Assembly: GCF_028476545.1 (NCBI RefSeq)
Contig: NW_026731687.1
Location: forward strand, 1,054,001 to 1,118,000
DNA from: Physella acuta
Lineage: Eukaryota; Mollusca; Gastropoda; Physidae
Direction: 5' to 3'
DNA length: 64,000 nucleotides
Shown: positions 33,110 to 45,129 of the stretch, piece by piece
Position numbering within the stretch: position 1 is the first letter of the stretch
Layout of the letters: the number at the start of each line of letters is the position of its first letter
The notes under the pieces: generated by a model
Databases searched by the model: none
What the model was told of the DNA's origin: nothing
Seen by the model: the letters and a program-made list of their open reading frames with translations, nothing else
Position numbers and translations under genes: made by a program

Positions 33110-33236
33110 GTTCTGAGTCAAGCCAATCAAATAAAGCCCATTTAATAAAGCCCATTTAATAAAGCCCACCCAAATAAAGCCCACACAATAAAGCTCATAC
33201 AATAATGCCCACCCAATAAAGCCCATCAAATTAAGA
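33110..33236. repeat. Degenerate 17-bp repeat, about 7 copies
   Basis: AATAAAGCCCATTT / AATAAAGCCCACCCA words in tandem. Confidence 0.85.
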
Positions 33237-33337
33237 CCGTCTGTTGACGTCAACGATCTAGGCACATCTACCATTACAACTCCACCAGTTTTCATCACTT
33301 GATATTTGTCATTATTATTATCTATACAACTGCCACA

Positions 33338-33707
33338 CAGAGGCGTAGCGACCAATTCCGGTGCCTGGGGCGGACTATCAACTTTGCGCCCCTCTCTCTA
33401 TTTCTATATATAGTTATTCCTGTCTGTGAAAAAGCGCCCCTCACCTCAGTTGGAAAGGTTTTTGGCACTTCTTACCAGCTACTAAGCCGTAGCATTTTAA
33501 TTTCGGTGCCACAAAATTAATATAAAAAAAAGCTAAATCAGTGTGTAAAGCCTTGTATTCGTTTATTTTCGTAACGTTGACAGTGTATAATTCTATACTT
33601 TAGCTTAAAATGAGCTTTTAAATTAATTTCTCTACCCCTTTTGGCGCCCCCTTGAGGTCGGCGCCCGGGGCGGCCGCCCCACCCGCCCTCCCCTAGTTAC
33701 GCCTCTG
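33338..33707. mobile_element. hAT-type MITE, 370 bp, complete
   Basis: Termini CAGAGGCGTAGCG and its inverted partner GTTACGCCTCTG lie at the ends, and the 8-bp sequence CTGCCACA flanks both sides (33330-33337 and 33708-33715). An 8-bp target duplication with short CAGAGGCGTA termini is the hallmark of hAT elements. No transposase is encoded, so it is non-autonomous. The plus-strand frame at 33299-33520 runs across its edge and is not a gene. Confidence 0.9.
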
Positions 33708-33715
33708 CTGCCACA

Positions 33716-34212
33716 TTACAGTTACCGCTACACTAATGCCACACTACCTATACATTCATACCAGTACTAATACACAAATGCTACAATATCACTACAGTCA
33801 TTTCTCTATCAATCACCTACACCGAGATAATTACGTTTTGCAAGGGAAATCACTATGATATTCACATCCAAAAAACTTGAATAATGAGTTAAGACATTTT
33901 TTAAACTAATGACCAATTAAAATTTAATTATCTGCGATCTCACACGATATTATTCAGTATCGCGACCAGGAAGAATGGTACTAATTACAGTTTTTAAAAC
34001 ACTACTCGTAAAATACTAACTAATCTTAAAATACTAATCTTAAAATACTATTCTTAAAATACTAATCTTAAAACACTAATGAGCAGTTAATTAATATATG
34101 TAGGATGAGGTGAGCACGAGCTGGTCATGTGACCCTGTGTGAATCAATTTTACGGTGACGTCATCTGATCGTCTCTCGGTATTCGAAAAATATGTCACAG
34201 ATGACACATGAC
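33716..34212. other. No gene seen; AAAATACTAATCTT repeats at 34005-34080
   Basis: AT-rich, with five short tandem words near 34050. Confidence 0.5.
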
Positions 34213-34214
34213 AT

Positions 34215-34436
34215 CAATATTTCAGGTTGGGAGGGTGGCATCTACATGTCAGGCTGGGAGGGTGACATCTACATGTCAGGCTGGGAGGGTGACATCTACA
34301 TGTCAGGCTGGGAGGGTGACATCTACATGTCAGGCTGGGAGGGTGACATCTACATGTCAGACTGGGAGGGTGACATCTACATGTCAGACTGGGAGGGTGG
34401 CATCTACATGTCAGGCTGGGAGGGTGACATCGACCT
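34215..34436. repeat. 27-bp minisatellite, 8 copies
   Basis: ATGTCAGGCTGGGAGGGTGA plus CATCTAC repeats. The nonapeptide frame MSGWEGDIY is a by-product of the 27-bp length. Confidence 0.95.
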
Positions 34437-35112
34437 AAAGACGCCTCACCTTTCTGTACCAGGAACCAGACGAGTGCTTTCAAATCTATCGTCTGCTCAG
34501 TTTCCATTCGTCCAGTACAGGAAGTCATGCTGTTCACCAGCAGACGTCCGAATTCTTTCTCGTCTTTTTAATTAAAATCATATTTTTGTGTTGTTTAAAA
34601 AAAATAGTTCTAGACTTCGACATTATATATTTTTATATTTGTTATATTTTTCTTAAAGTGAAATAAATAAAAAATGTATCATCTATAAATAATTAATTAG
34701 ATGACAAGTTGTCAAAACTGTCTCTTCATTTTTAATTACTAATTAATGAATCATAGTTTTAAAATTTCTGAAACGCTATCCCCACCCCCACATAACCCAC
34801 CCCACCCCCACATAACCCACCCCACCCCCACATAACCCACCCCACCCCCACATAAACAACCCCACCCCAGCCTAAATATAAACAGCGTTTTGAACTGATG
34901 TGAGAGGTCAGGCCTAAAATGTAACACGGAGTTCTCAAACTTGAGATATGTAATTAATTAATGAGATGATTGGCGTGTCGTGTCTAATTGTGTGAAGATC
35001 CCCCCCCCCCCCAAGACGTGTCGACAGCGACTACTCTTTAATGTCTTTATTCTGTCTACATGTTGTTTTTTTACGTCAGTTATTCTGGATGTTGTAGTTC
35101 GATACGGTTTTC
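34437..35112. other. No gene seen; CCCCACATAACCCA repeat at 34778-34870
   Basis: Unique AT-rich sequence with one short C-rich tandem array and a C-run at 34998. Confidence 0.5.
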
Positions 35113-35920
35113 CCAACGTCACAGTAGGCTTTAGTTGGTGACACAGTAGGGTTTAGTTAGTGACACAGTAGAGTTTAGTTAGTGACACACTAGGGTTTAG
35201 TTAGTGTCACAGTAGGCTTTAGTTGGTGACACAGTAGGCTTTAGTTGGTGACACAGTAGGGTTTAGTTAGTGACACAGTAGAGTTTAGTTAGTGACACAC
35301 TAGGGTTTAGTTAGTGACACAGTAGAGTTTAGTTAGTGACACAGTAGAGTTTAGTTAGTGACACACTAGGGTTTAGTTAGTGACACAGTAGGGTTTAGTT
35401 AGTGACACAGTAGAGTTTAGTTGGTGACACAGTAGGCTTTAGTTGGTGACACAGTAGGCTTTAGTTAGGCTAGCTGACACAGTAGGCTTTAGTTGGTGAC
35501 ACAGTAGGCTTTAGTTATAGGCTAGCTGACACAGTAGGCTTTAGTTATAGGCTAGCTGACACAGTAGGCTTTAGTTGGTGACACAGTAGGCTTTAGTTAG
35601 GCTAGCTGACACAGTAGGCTTTAGTTGGTGACACAGTAGGCTTTAGTTATAGGCTAGCTGACACAGTAGGCTTTAGTTATAGGCTAGCTGACACAGTAGG
35701 CTTTAGTTGGTGACACAGTAGGCTTTAGTTATAGGCTAGCTGACACAGTAGGCTTTCGTTATAGGCTAGCTGACACAGTAGGCTTTAGTTAGGCTAGCTG
35801 ACACAGTAGGCTTTAGTTAGGCCAGCTGACACAGTAGGCTTTAGTTAGGCTAGCTGACACAGTAGGCTTTAGTTAGGCTAGCTGACACAGTAGGCTTTAG
35901 TTAGGTCGGCTGTTACAACC
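35113..35920. repeat. Minisatellite of GACACAGTAGGCTTTAGTT units, about 34 copies
   Basis: Units of 23 bp (joined by GGT or AGT) dominate the left half; longer units with a TAGGCTAGCT insert take over the right half. The insert variant arose inside the array and then spread. Confidence 0.95.
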
Positions 35921-35924
35921 TAAC

Positions 35925-36178
35925 TTTAAGGTCGACTGTTATAATCGAGAGCTTAGGCCACCTATAAGAGCTAAATTTTGGGCCACCTGTTGGAATGGAG
36001 AGCTTAGGCCACCTATAAGATCTTAATTTTGGGCCACCTGTTGGAATGGAGAGCTTAGGCCGCCCGTGAGAGCTAAATTTTGGGCCACCTGTTGGAATGG
36101 AGAGCTTAGGCCGCCCGTGAGAACTAAATTTTGGGCCACCTGTTGGAATGGAGAGCTTAGGCCGCCTGTAAAACAGAG
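35925..36178. repeat. Tandem repeat of about 54 bp, 5 copies
   Basis: GGGCCACCTGTTGGAATGGA plus GAGCTTAGGCCGCC recurs, with CCTATAAGA and CCGTGAGA variants. Confidence 0.92.
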
Positions 36179-36357
36179 TTTCTGTCAAGCTTCTCTATGA
36201 GGTGCACCGACCCCAACACCCAAGGTACGTCTACCCCTCCCCCCTCGAAAGTTTCAAGTAACTCACCCGGAGAAGAAAGTCTGAAAGAACCACTGCTTTG
36301 TTTTGATGTGTTTTGGCCAGCCCACAGTTGTACCTCCACTAGTTTTGTCCAACCCAC
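36179..36357. other. Short unique stretch between two arrays
   Basis: No support for an exon; frames on both strands run on into the adjoining arrays. Confidence 0.4.
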
Positions 36358-37325
36358 ACACAGCCGGCAGCTGAATAGTGCCAAGATCTTATGGTCCAAA
36401 GAATTAAGGTGAAAGTTAAATGACCAGCCGGCAGCTGAATAGTGCCAAGATCTTATGGTCCAAAGAATTAAGGTGAAAGTTAAATGACCAGCCGGCAGCT
36501 GAATAGTGCCAAGATCTTCTGGTCCAAAGAATTAAGGTGAAAGTTAAATGACCAGCCGGCAGCTGAATAGTGCCAAGATCTTATGGTCCAAAGAATTAAG
36601 GTGAAAGTTAAATGACCAGCCGGCAGCTGAATAGTGCCAAGATCTTATGGTCCAAAGAATTAAGGTGAAAGTTAAATGACCAGCCGGCAGCTGAATAGTG
36701 CCAAGATCTTCTGGTCCAAAGAATTAAGGTGAAAGTTAAATGACCAGCCGGCAGCTGAATAGTGCCAAGATCTTATGGTCCAAAGAATTAAGGTGAAAGT
36801 TAAATGACCAGCCGGCAGCTGAATAGTGCCAAGATCTTATGGTCCAAAGAATTAAGGTGAAAGTTAAATGACCAGCCGGCAGCTGAATAGTGCCAAGATC
36901 TTATGGTCCAAAGAATTAAGGTGAAAGTTAAATGACCAGCCGGCAGCTGAATAGTGCCAAGATCTTCTGGTCCAAAGAATTAAGGTGAAAGTTAAATGAC
37001 CAGCCGGCAGCTGAATAGTGCCAAGATCTTATGGTCCAAAGAATTAAGGTGAAAGTTAAATGACCAGCCGGCAGCTGAATAGTGCCAAGATCTTATGGTC
37101 CAAAGAATTAAGGTGAAAGTTAAATGACCAGCCGGCAGCTGAATAGTGCCAAGATCTTCTGGTCCAAAGAATTAAGGTGAAAGTTAAATGACCAGCCGGC
37201 AGCTGAATAGTGCCAAGATCTTATGGTCCAAAGAATTAAGGTGAAAGTTAAATGACCAGCCGGCAGCTGAATAGTGCCAAGATCTTATGGTCCAAAGAAT
37301 TAAGGTGAAAGTTAAATGACCAGCA
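36358..37325. repeat. 64-bp tandem repeat, 15 copies
   Basis: The unit starts CCGGCAGCTGAATAGTGCCA and is almost invariant. One site alternates (CTTATGG or CTTCTGG) in the order A,A,C,A,A,C,A,A,A,C,A,A,C,A,A, which reveals trimer blocks as the amplified unit. Confidence 0.97.
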
Positions 37326-38608
37326 TAACCGCCGTGGTTTACAAATACAGGATTTACATAAATAATCATAACCACATTGTCTCAGAATAATTAGCATTAT
37401 TTTTAATAAACCTTCTTTTATTTAGACTTTAAAATGTATCTAGCGATAAGAATGAAATAAATGTAGTGTATGTTTATCTTATATTTTAACTAAAATATAA
37501 ACTATTTTACTTCAAGACTAATTTGTATCATATTTTAATTGGGAGCCAATTATTAATAATTTGTAATTTTGAAATGGCGGATAATAACAACGATTACAAG
37601 ATGGAGGACTTTTGAGTTTGATAAACCTACACCAACAAATCTGTATAGCAAGGGGGTACGTTAATTACTGGCTTGTGACCGCCAAAAGTTAATTGCTCGC
37701 AAATGACCGTCTATAGTTAAATATTGGCACGTGACAAGCGAAAGTTAATGATTGTCAATGGCAGTAATTAATTGGGGAAAGTACACAGGCGGCTTTTGAT
37801 CTAGTCAGACCTTGTCATTTTGTCGCCTGTTTCCATAGTTACCTGACTGGAAGATTTTCCGCTGGTCAGCATTTGTCTTCTCCTCCTACCCCCCCCTCCA
37901 CTAGTCCACCTACTTCCTACTCCCACCCCATCCCCCCTCAAGCCCAGCCCCTCCCCTTTTAACTCTGCCCTACTGACCAATCATCTACAAGCATTCAAGA
38001 ACAAGAATAAAACCCGCCTAAAACACAGCCGTCTGCGCTAAAATTAGATCAGTTGTGCGCGTGAGCCTCAAGTACAACAGAATTACTAATCAGATGACTT
38101 GTACTAATACTTCAAGTGTCAGGAAATCAACTTTTATTGTTTTAAAATTGATTTTCCCCGCGAAAGAAGTTGTCTAACAAATACCAATTCGGCCTCTTGC
38201 GACACAGAAACTTCCCAACAAAATGTTAGCGTCCATTGATTTTCTCGGCTTGCCAGGAAAATGACTGCCCTGTCAGTGTTTAAAGAGATTTTTGCTAAAA
38301 CAGCGGAGGAGAAAAAATATTAATTGGGTACAATTTTTGGCTGATTTACACACAGAGAATTTTTTTTTTTGTCTTATCAAAATCCAAAATCTAAAACAAA
38401 ATTCGAAAATAAAAAATTAATCGATTAATATGAAAGGAATAAATTGTCATAAAGTGGCCAAGTAAAAATGTTTGATTTTGGCTTGTTTTTCAATGTAAAC
38501 TTTCGTGCAGATTTGCCAGATAGGACTGAATAAATGGCAATGCACTTGGTTTGGCTGTAGTAAAAAATTCAATGAAGATTTTCAGTGAATATTTGTTTCT
38601 GTAAGTAG
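37326..38608. other. No gene seen
   Basis: AT-rich unique sequence with short related words (GACCGCCAAAAGTTAATTG) at 37650-37760 and a C-rich stretch at 37885-37960. Confidence 0.45.
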
Positions 38609-38611
38609 GGC

Positions 38612-39130
38612 AATTACAGGGTAGCGTGTAGCAATATTTGATGGGTAGCGGGTAGCGAAATTTGGCTGTAGCGATATTTGGCTGGGTAGCGTGTAGAGAT
38701 ATTTGGCTGGGTAGCATGTAGCGATATTTGGCTGGGTAGCGTGTAGAGATATTTGGCTGGGTAGCATGTAGCAATATTTGGCTGGGTAGCGTGTAGCGAT
38801 ATTTGGCTGGGTAGCGTGTAGCGATATTTGGCTGGGTAGCGTGTAGCGATATTTGGCTGGGTAGCATGTAGCTATATTTGGCTGGGTAGCATGTAGCGAT
38901 GTTTGGCTGGGTAGCATGTAGCAATATTTGGCTGGGTAGCGTGTAGCAATATTTGGCTGGGTAGCATGTAGCGATGTTTGGCTGGGTAGCATGTAGCAAT
39001 ATTTGGCTGGGTAGCATGTAGCGATGTTTGGCTGGGTAGCATGTATAGATATTTGGCTGGGTAGCATGTAGCGATGTTTGGCTGGGTAGCATGTATAGAT
39101 ATTTGGCTGGGTAGCATGTAGCGATATTTG
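38612..39130. repeat. 25-bp minisatellite, about 20 copies
   Basis: GGCTGGGTAGCATGTAGCGATATTT repeats with GCGTG/GCATG and CGATA/CAATA/AGATA variants. Since 25 is not a multiple of three the long minus-strand frames simply cycle through three peptides. Confidence 0.95.
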
Positions 39131-39740
39131 TATTGACAGCATGATCAGGCCGGATAGAAGATAGCGTGAGGTACAAGGCACTAGGTATATTTTTAAATAA
39201 GAATGTTATATTTCTTTTTCGTCTTGGCGGGGGGGGGGGGGGGGGGGGGAGACAGACGAGGACTTATTCCAAGAGGGCATTTTCTCTTCTCCCCCCCCCC
39301 CCTCCGAGGCCCGAAAGAAACTTTTTAGTTATTATTATTCGTAGGTGCGTGAAGGGGGCAAGCACTTGAAACTTTGGGGGTGGGGCTGACATAGCCGTCC
39401 CCCCCCCCCACACCCCTGAGAGCCTGAAAGAAACACAGCTAATGGTGTCAAAATGTCATGGCGTGTAAAGTTTGTTAGGTGCCACATAAAGTGACGACCT
39501 TGACTTTTGTGAACTCGTGACGACCTTGACTTTTGTGACCTTGCTTTCAACCGTACCTCGCTCATAACAAAGGTGGAGTAGACGGAAGGTAAAAAAAAAA
39601 AACAAGATTACTTCAAGCTTATCAGAGAACTCACTTCGCCATTATCTCTACCACAAGTTGATCAACTTGAGCCACAAATTGAATTTGTTTCATCTTCAGA
39701 TTCTTAAAAAACTCTATTTGATTAGCACCGCCACGCGAAC
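39131..39740. other. No gene seen; long G and C homopolymer runs
   Basis: A G-run of about 21 (39229-39249) and C-runs at 39289-39302 and 39400-39409. A GACCTTGACTTTTGTGA word is duplicated at 39496-39542. Confidence 0.5.
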
Positions 39741-39741
39741 T

Positions 39742-39845
39742 CAAATTTGTGACTTTATAGACCGACAGAAATTTGTGACTTTATAGCCCGACAGAAATGT
39801 GTGACTGTATAGCCCGACAGAAATGTGTGACTGTATAGCCCAACA
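39742..39845. repeat. Tandem repeat of about 26 bp, 4 copies
   Basis: GACTTTATAGCCCGACAGAA with TTTGT/TGTGT recurs. Confidence 0.85.
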
Positions 39846-39937
39846 CTACTTCCATGGGACGTTTTTTCACGAGAATTTTTATCGCTAAAACTGGACGGTC
39901 GACAGAGGGAAAATATGAAGGGGATTAATATACTAGA

Positions 39938-42900
39938 TAGAAAATGTGTAGATACAAGAATGTAGGTAACATGAAATGTGTAGGTGCACGGATGTAGCAG
40001 CTAGAAAATGTGTAGGTGCACAAATGTACTAGCTATAAAATGTGTAGGTGCACGAATGTAGCAGCTAGAAAATGTGTAGGTGCACCAATGTAGCAGCTAG
40101 AAAATGTGTAAGTACACGAATGTAGCAGCTAGAAAATGTGTAGGTGCACGAATGTAGCAGCTAGAAAATGTGTAGGTACACGAATGTAGCAGCTAGAAAA
40201 TGTGTAGGTGCACGAATGTAGCAGCTAGAAAATGTGTAGGTGCTAGAAAATGTGTAGGTGCACCAATGTAGCAGCTAGAAAATGTGTAGGTGCACGAATG
40301 TAGCAGTTAGAAAATGTGTAGGTACACGAATGTAGCAGTTAGAAAATGTGTAGGTACACGAATGTAGCAGCTAGAAAATGTGTAGGTACACGAATGTAGC
40401 AGCTAGAAAATGTGTAGGTACACGAATGTAGCAGCTAGAAAATGTGTAGGTACACGAATGTAGCAGCTAGAAAATGTGTAGGCACACGGATGTAGCAGCT
40501 AGAAAATGTGTAGGTGCACGGATGTAGCAGCTAGAAAATGTGTAGGTGCACGAATGTAGCACACGAATGTAGCAGCTAGAAAATGTGTAGGCACACGAAT
40601 GTAGCAGCTAGAAAATGTGTAGGTACACGAATGTAGCAGCTAGAAAATGTGTAGGCACACGGATGTAGCAGCTAGAAAATGTGTAGGTACACGAATGTAG
40701 CAGCTAGAAAATGTGTAGGTGCACGAATGTAGCAGCTAGAAAATGTGTAGGCACACGGATGTAGCAGCTACAAAATGTGTAGCAGCTAGAAAATGTGTAG
40801 GTGCACGAATGTAGCAGCTAGAAAATGTGTAGGTGCACCAATGTAGCAGCTATAAAATGTGTAAGTACACAAATGTAGCAGCTATAAAATGTTTAAGTAC
40901 ACAAATGTAGCAGCTAGAAAATGTGTAAGTACACAAATGTAGCAGCTAGAAAATGTGTAGGCGCATGTATGTAGCAGCTAGAAAATGTGTAGGTGCACGA
41001 ATGTAGCAGCTAGAAAATGTGTAGGTGCACGAATGTAGCAGTTAGAAAATGTGTAGGTACACGAATGTAGCAGCTAGAAAATGTGAAGGTGCACGAATGT
41101 AGCAGCTAGAAAATGTGTAGGTGCACGAATGTAGCAGCTAGAAAATGTGTAGGTGCACGAATGTAGCAGCTAGAAAATGTGTAGCAGCTAGAAAATGTGT
41201 AGGTGCACGAATGTAGCAGCTAGAAAATGTGTAGGTGCACGAATGTAGCAGCTAGAAAATGTTTAGGCACACGAATGTAGCAGCTAGAAAATGTGTAGGC
41301 GCATGTATGTAGCAGCTAGAAAATGTGTAGGTACACGAATGTAGCAGCTAGAAAATGTGTAGGTGCACGAATGTAGCAGCTAGAAAATGTGTAGGTACAC
41401 GAATGTAGCAGCTAGAAAATGTGTAGGTACACGAATGTAGCAGCTAGAAAATGTGTAGGCACACGAATGTAGCAGCTAGAAAATGTGTAGGTACACCAAT
41501 GTAGCAGCTAGAAAATGTGTAGGTACACGAATGTAGCAGCTAGAAAATGTGTAGGCACACGGATGTAGCAGCTAGAAAATGTGTAGGCACACCAATGTAG
41601 CAGCTAGAAAATGTGTAGGTACACGAATGTAGCAGCTAGAAAATGTGTAGGCACACGGATGTAGCAGCTAGAAAATGTGTAGGCACACCAATGTAGCAGC
41701 TAGAAAATGTGTAGGTGCACGAATGTAGCAGCTAGAAAATGTGTGTAGGTGCACGAATGTAGCAGCTAGAAAATGTGTAGCAGCTAGAAAATGTGTAGGT
41801 GCACGAATGTAGCAGCTAGAAAATGTGTAGGTGCACGAATGTAGCAGCTAGAAAATGTGTAGGTGCACGAATGTAGCAGCTAGAAAATGTGTAGGTGCAC
41901 GAATGTAGCAGCTAGAAAATGTGTAGCAGCTAGAAAATGTGTAGGTGCACGAATGTAGCAGCTAGAAAATGTTTAGGCACACGAATGTAGCAGCTAGAAA
42001 ATGTGTAGGCGCATGTATGTAGCAGCTAGAAAATGTGTAGGTACACGAATGTAGCAGCTAGAAAATGTGTAGGTGCACGAATGTAGCAGCTAGAAAATGT
42101 GTAGGTACACGAATGTAGCAGCTAGAAAATGTGTAGGTACACGAATGTAGCAGCTAGAAAATGTGTAGGCACACGAATGTAGCAGCTAGAAAATGTGTAG
42201 GTACACCAATGTAGCAGCTAGAAAATGTGTAGGTACACGAATGTAGCAGCTAGAAAATGTGTAGGTGCACGAATGTAGCAGCTAGAAAATGTGTAGGTGC
42301 ACGAATGTAGCAGCTAGAAAATGTGTAGGCACACGGATGTAGCAGCTAGAAAATGTGTAGGCACACCAATGTAGCAGCTAGAAAATGTGTAGGTGCATGA
42401 ATGTAGCAGCTAGAAAATGTGTAGGTGCACGAATGTAGCAGCTAGAAAATGTGTAGGTGCACGAATGTAGCAGCTAGAAAATGTTTAGGCACACGAATGT
42501 AGCAGCTAGAAAATGTGTAGGCGCATGTATGTAGCAGCTAGAAAATGTGTAGGTACACGAATGTAGCAGCTAGAAAATGTGTAGGTGCACGAATGTAGCA
42601 GCTAGAAAATGTGTAGGTACACGAATGTAGCAGCTAGAAAATGTGTAGGTACACGAATGTAGCAGCTAGAAAATGTGTAGGCACACGAATGTAGCAGCTA
42701 GAAAATGTGTAGGTACACCAATGTAGCAGCTAGAAAATGTGTAGGTACACGAATGTAGCAGCTAGAAAATGTGTAGGCACACGGATGTAGCAGCTAGAAA
42801 ATGTGTAGGCACACCAATGTAGCAGCTAGAAAATGTGTAGGTACACGAATGTAGCAGCTAGAAAATGTGTAGGCACACGGATGTAGCAGCTAGAAAATGT

Positions 42901-43825
42901 GTAGGCACACCAATGTAGCAGCTAGAAAATGTGTAGGTGCACGAATGTAGCAGCTAGAAAATGTGTAGGCACACGGATGTAGCAGCTAGAAAATGTGTAG
43001 GCACACGGATGTAGCAGCTAGAAAATGTGTAGGCACACGGATGTAGCAGCTAGAAAATGTGTAGGTACACGAATGTAGCAGCTAGAAAATGTGTAGGTGC
43101 ACCAATGTAGCAGCTAGAAAATGTGTAGGTGCACGAATGTAGCAGCTAGAAAATGTGTAGGCACACCAATGTAGCAGCTAGAAAATGTGTAGGTGCACGA
43201 ATGTAGCAGCTAGAAAATGTGTAGGTGCACGAATGTAGCAGCTAGAAAATGTGTAGGTGCACGAATGTAGCAGCTAGAAAATGTGTAGGCACACGGATGT
43301 AGCAGCTAGAAAATGTGTAGGCACACGGATGTAGCAGCTAGAAAATGTGTAGGCACACGGATGTAGCAGCTAGAAAATGTGTAGGCACACCAATGTAGCA
43401 GCTAGAAAATGTGTAGGTACACGAATGTAGCAGCTAGAAAATGTGTAGGCACACGGATGTAGCAGCTAGAAAATGTGTAGGCACACGGATGTAGCAGCTA
43501 GAAAATGTGTAGGCACACCAATGTAGCAGCTAGAAAATGTGTAGGTGCACGAATGTAGCAGCTAGAAAATGTGTAGGTGCACGAATGTAGCAGCTAGAAA
43601 ATGCTAGAAAATGTGTAGGTGCACGAATGTAGCAGCTAGAAAATGTGTAGGCGCACGGATGTAGCAGCTAGAAAATGTGTAGGTACACGAATGTAGCAGC
43701 TAGAAAATGTGTAGGCACACGGATGTAGCAGCTAGAAAATGTGTAGGCACACCAATGTAGCAGCTAGAAAATGTGTAGGTGCACGAATCTAGCAGCTAGA
43801 AAATGTGTAGGCACACGGATGTACT
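39938..43825. repeat. Large 32-bp minisatellite, about 120 copies, 3.9 kb
   Basis: The unit AATGTAGCAGCTAGAAAATG plus TGTAGGTGCACG repeats with few exceptions. The variable end (GTGCACGA, GTACACGA, GCACACGG, GCACACCA, GCGCATGT) gives a readable order. Long blocks of the same order recur at about 41240, 41960 and 42480, so multi-unit segments of roughly 500-700 bp were duplicated. Shortened units (TGTAGCAGCTAG joins) mark former breakpoints. Confidence 0.97.
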
Positions 43826-45128
43826 AACTGCTGAAATGTCACTCATACAAGGAAGTTATTGAAACAAATGAACCGTTACAAAAATTTCCACCGGAAATGT
43901 ACTAAACGACTTTCTAAAAATAGTAACATCACCGATTGGGTTAGAAAAAGACCACGTGACCGGACTAATGGACATTACTACCGGCGTACCTTTCACTTCA
44001 GTGCACTTGGGGGAGGGGTAAAGATGTGATTTGAAATACAAACATTTGGTAAAATCAAATACATCGAAGTATGATACTGTTTAACTTAACCTGAGTGAGC
44101 GTTTGAAAACAAAACCCTGAATAACCGCCTTATTCCCGACATTTTCTGACGTCATTCTAAAAAGGAAATAATCTAACTTGTCAATCTAACAATGTGTTTG
44201 TGTTGTTTTAGACTTGAAATTCACTTTTCCTTGTTAAGTCATGACAGTGGTTGACTGCGTACACAAAGTATACCTGCTGGTATTTTATTTGGCTCGGTCT
44301 ACGGTCTCAGTCGTGACGTTAGTTGACTAGACCAAATTCTTCGTTAATTTGTAATTTTGTGTATCTACTAATCACCTACATTTTATAAATTTAAGTCTTA
44401 TAGATACTAGGTTTTATTAATCTATTTAGACTCGTTTAATCATAGTCTTAAAAAAACCCAACCTAATCCAGCACCGTCAGCCCCATACCAACCTCTCCGC
44501 ATGACGTAATGATAAAACAAATTTGACATTGACATAAACAGAGCTACGTATATAACGTAAGCTGTTAAGCCGGTCAGATCATGAATTAGCAGAGGGAGCC
44601 GGTTATTACTTGTGGAGCTGTAGACAGTTGTAGAAAAAATACAAAAAATTCAGATATTTTTTTTGCTGGGTGGGGAAACGATATGTTGTAATATATTTCA
44701 CATGTTTGAATTGGGTTTTTTTTTTTTAATCACGAAAAAAAAAATGTGTCAGCTTATATTCTTCGGTGTTAGAAGTGCGGAATGTGTTTAGCACACAATG
44801 CGACTAGATCAATATAACATGTAGGACCAAAGCCATTGTTTAGCTTATCAAATAAACACAATGCGCCACGTTAACTACAACACGCAAGACCAGAGCCATG
44901 AAATTTAAGTTCACTCAATCAAACCTAGCATACTTGGGTGAAACCCCGGATGTAAACGCTAAAGAACTTGAACCCTTTTATCCCCGGCCCTTAAAACTCG
45001 GGTCATCTTACGGCGAGCTGTCATTAGCGTCTATTTATAGCCACATCCATTTCACTTCTCCATAGCCTCCTCAGGTTCAGACCGCGTCAATACCGTCTTT
45101 ATCTCCAGTCACATGATACCCGTAACAC
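43826..45128. other. No gene seen
   Basis: Unique sequence between two large arrays. The 61-codon minus-strand frame at 43856-44041 has no motif. Confidence 0.45.
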
Positions 45129-45129
45129 C

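Noticed and set aside
34214-34537. Minus-strand segment ending QKG before a GTGAGG donor, considered as a receptor exon
   Set aside because: The sequence lacks receptor motifs and runs into a minisatellite.
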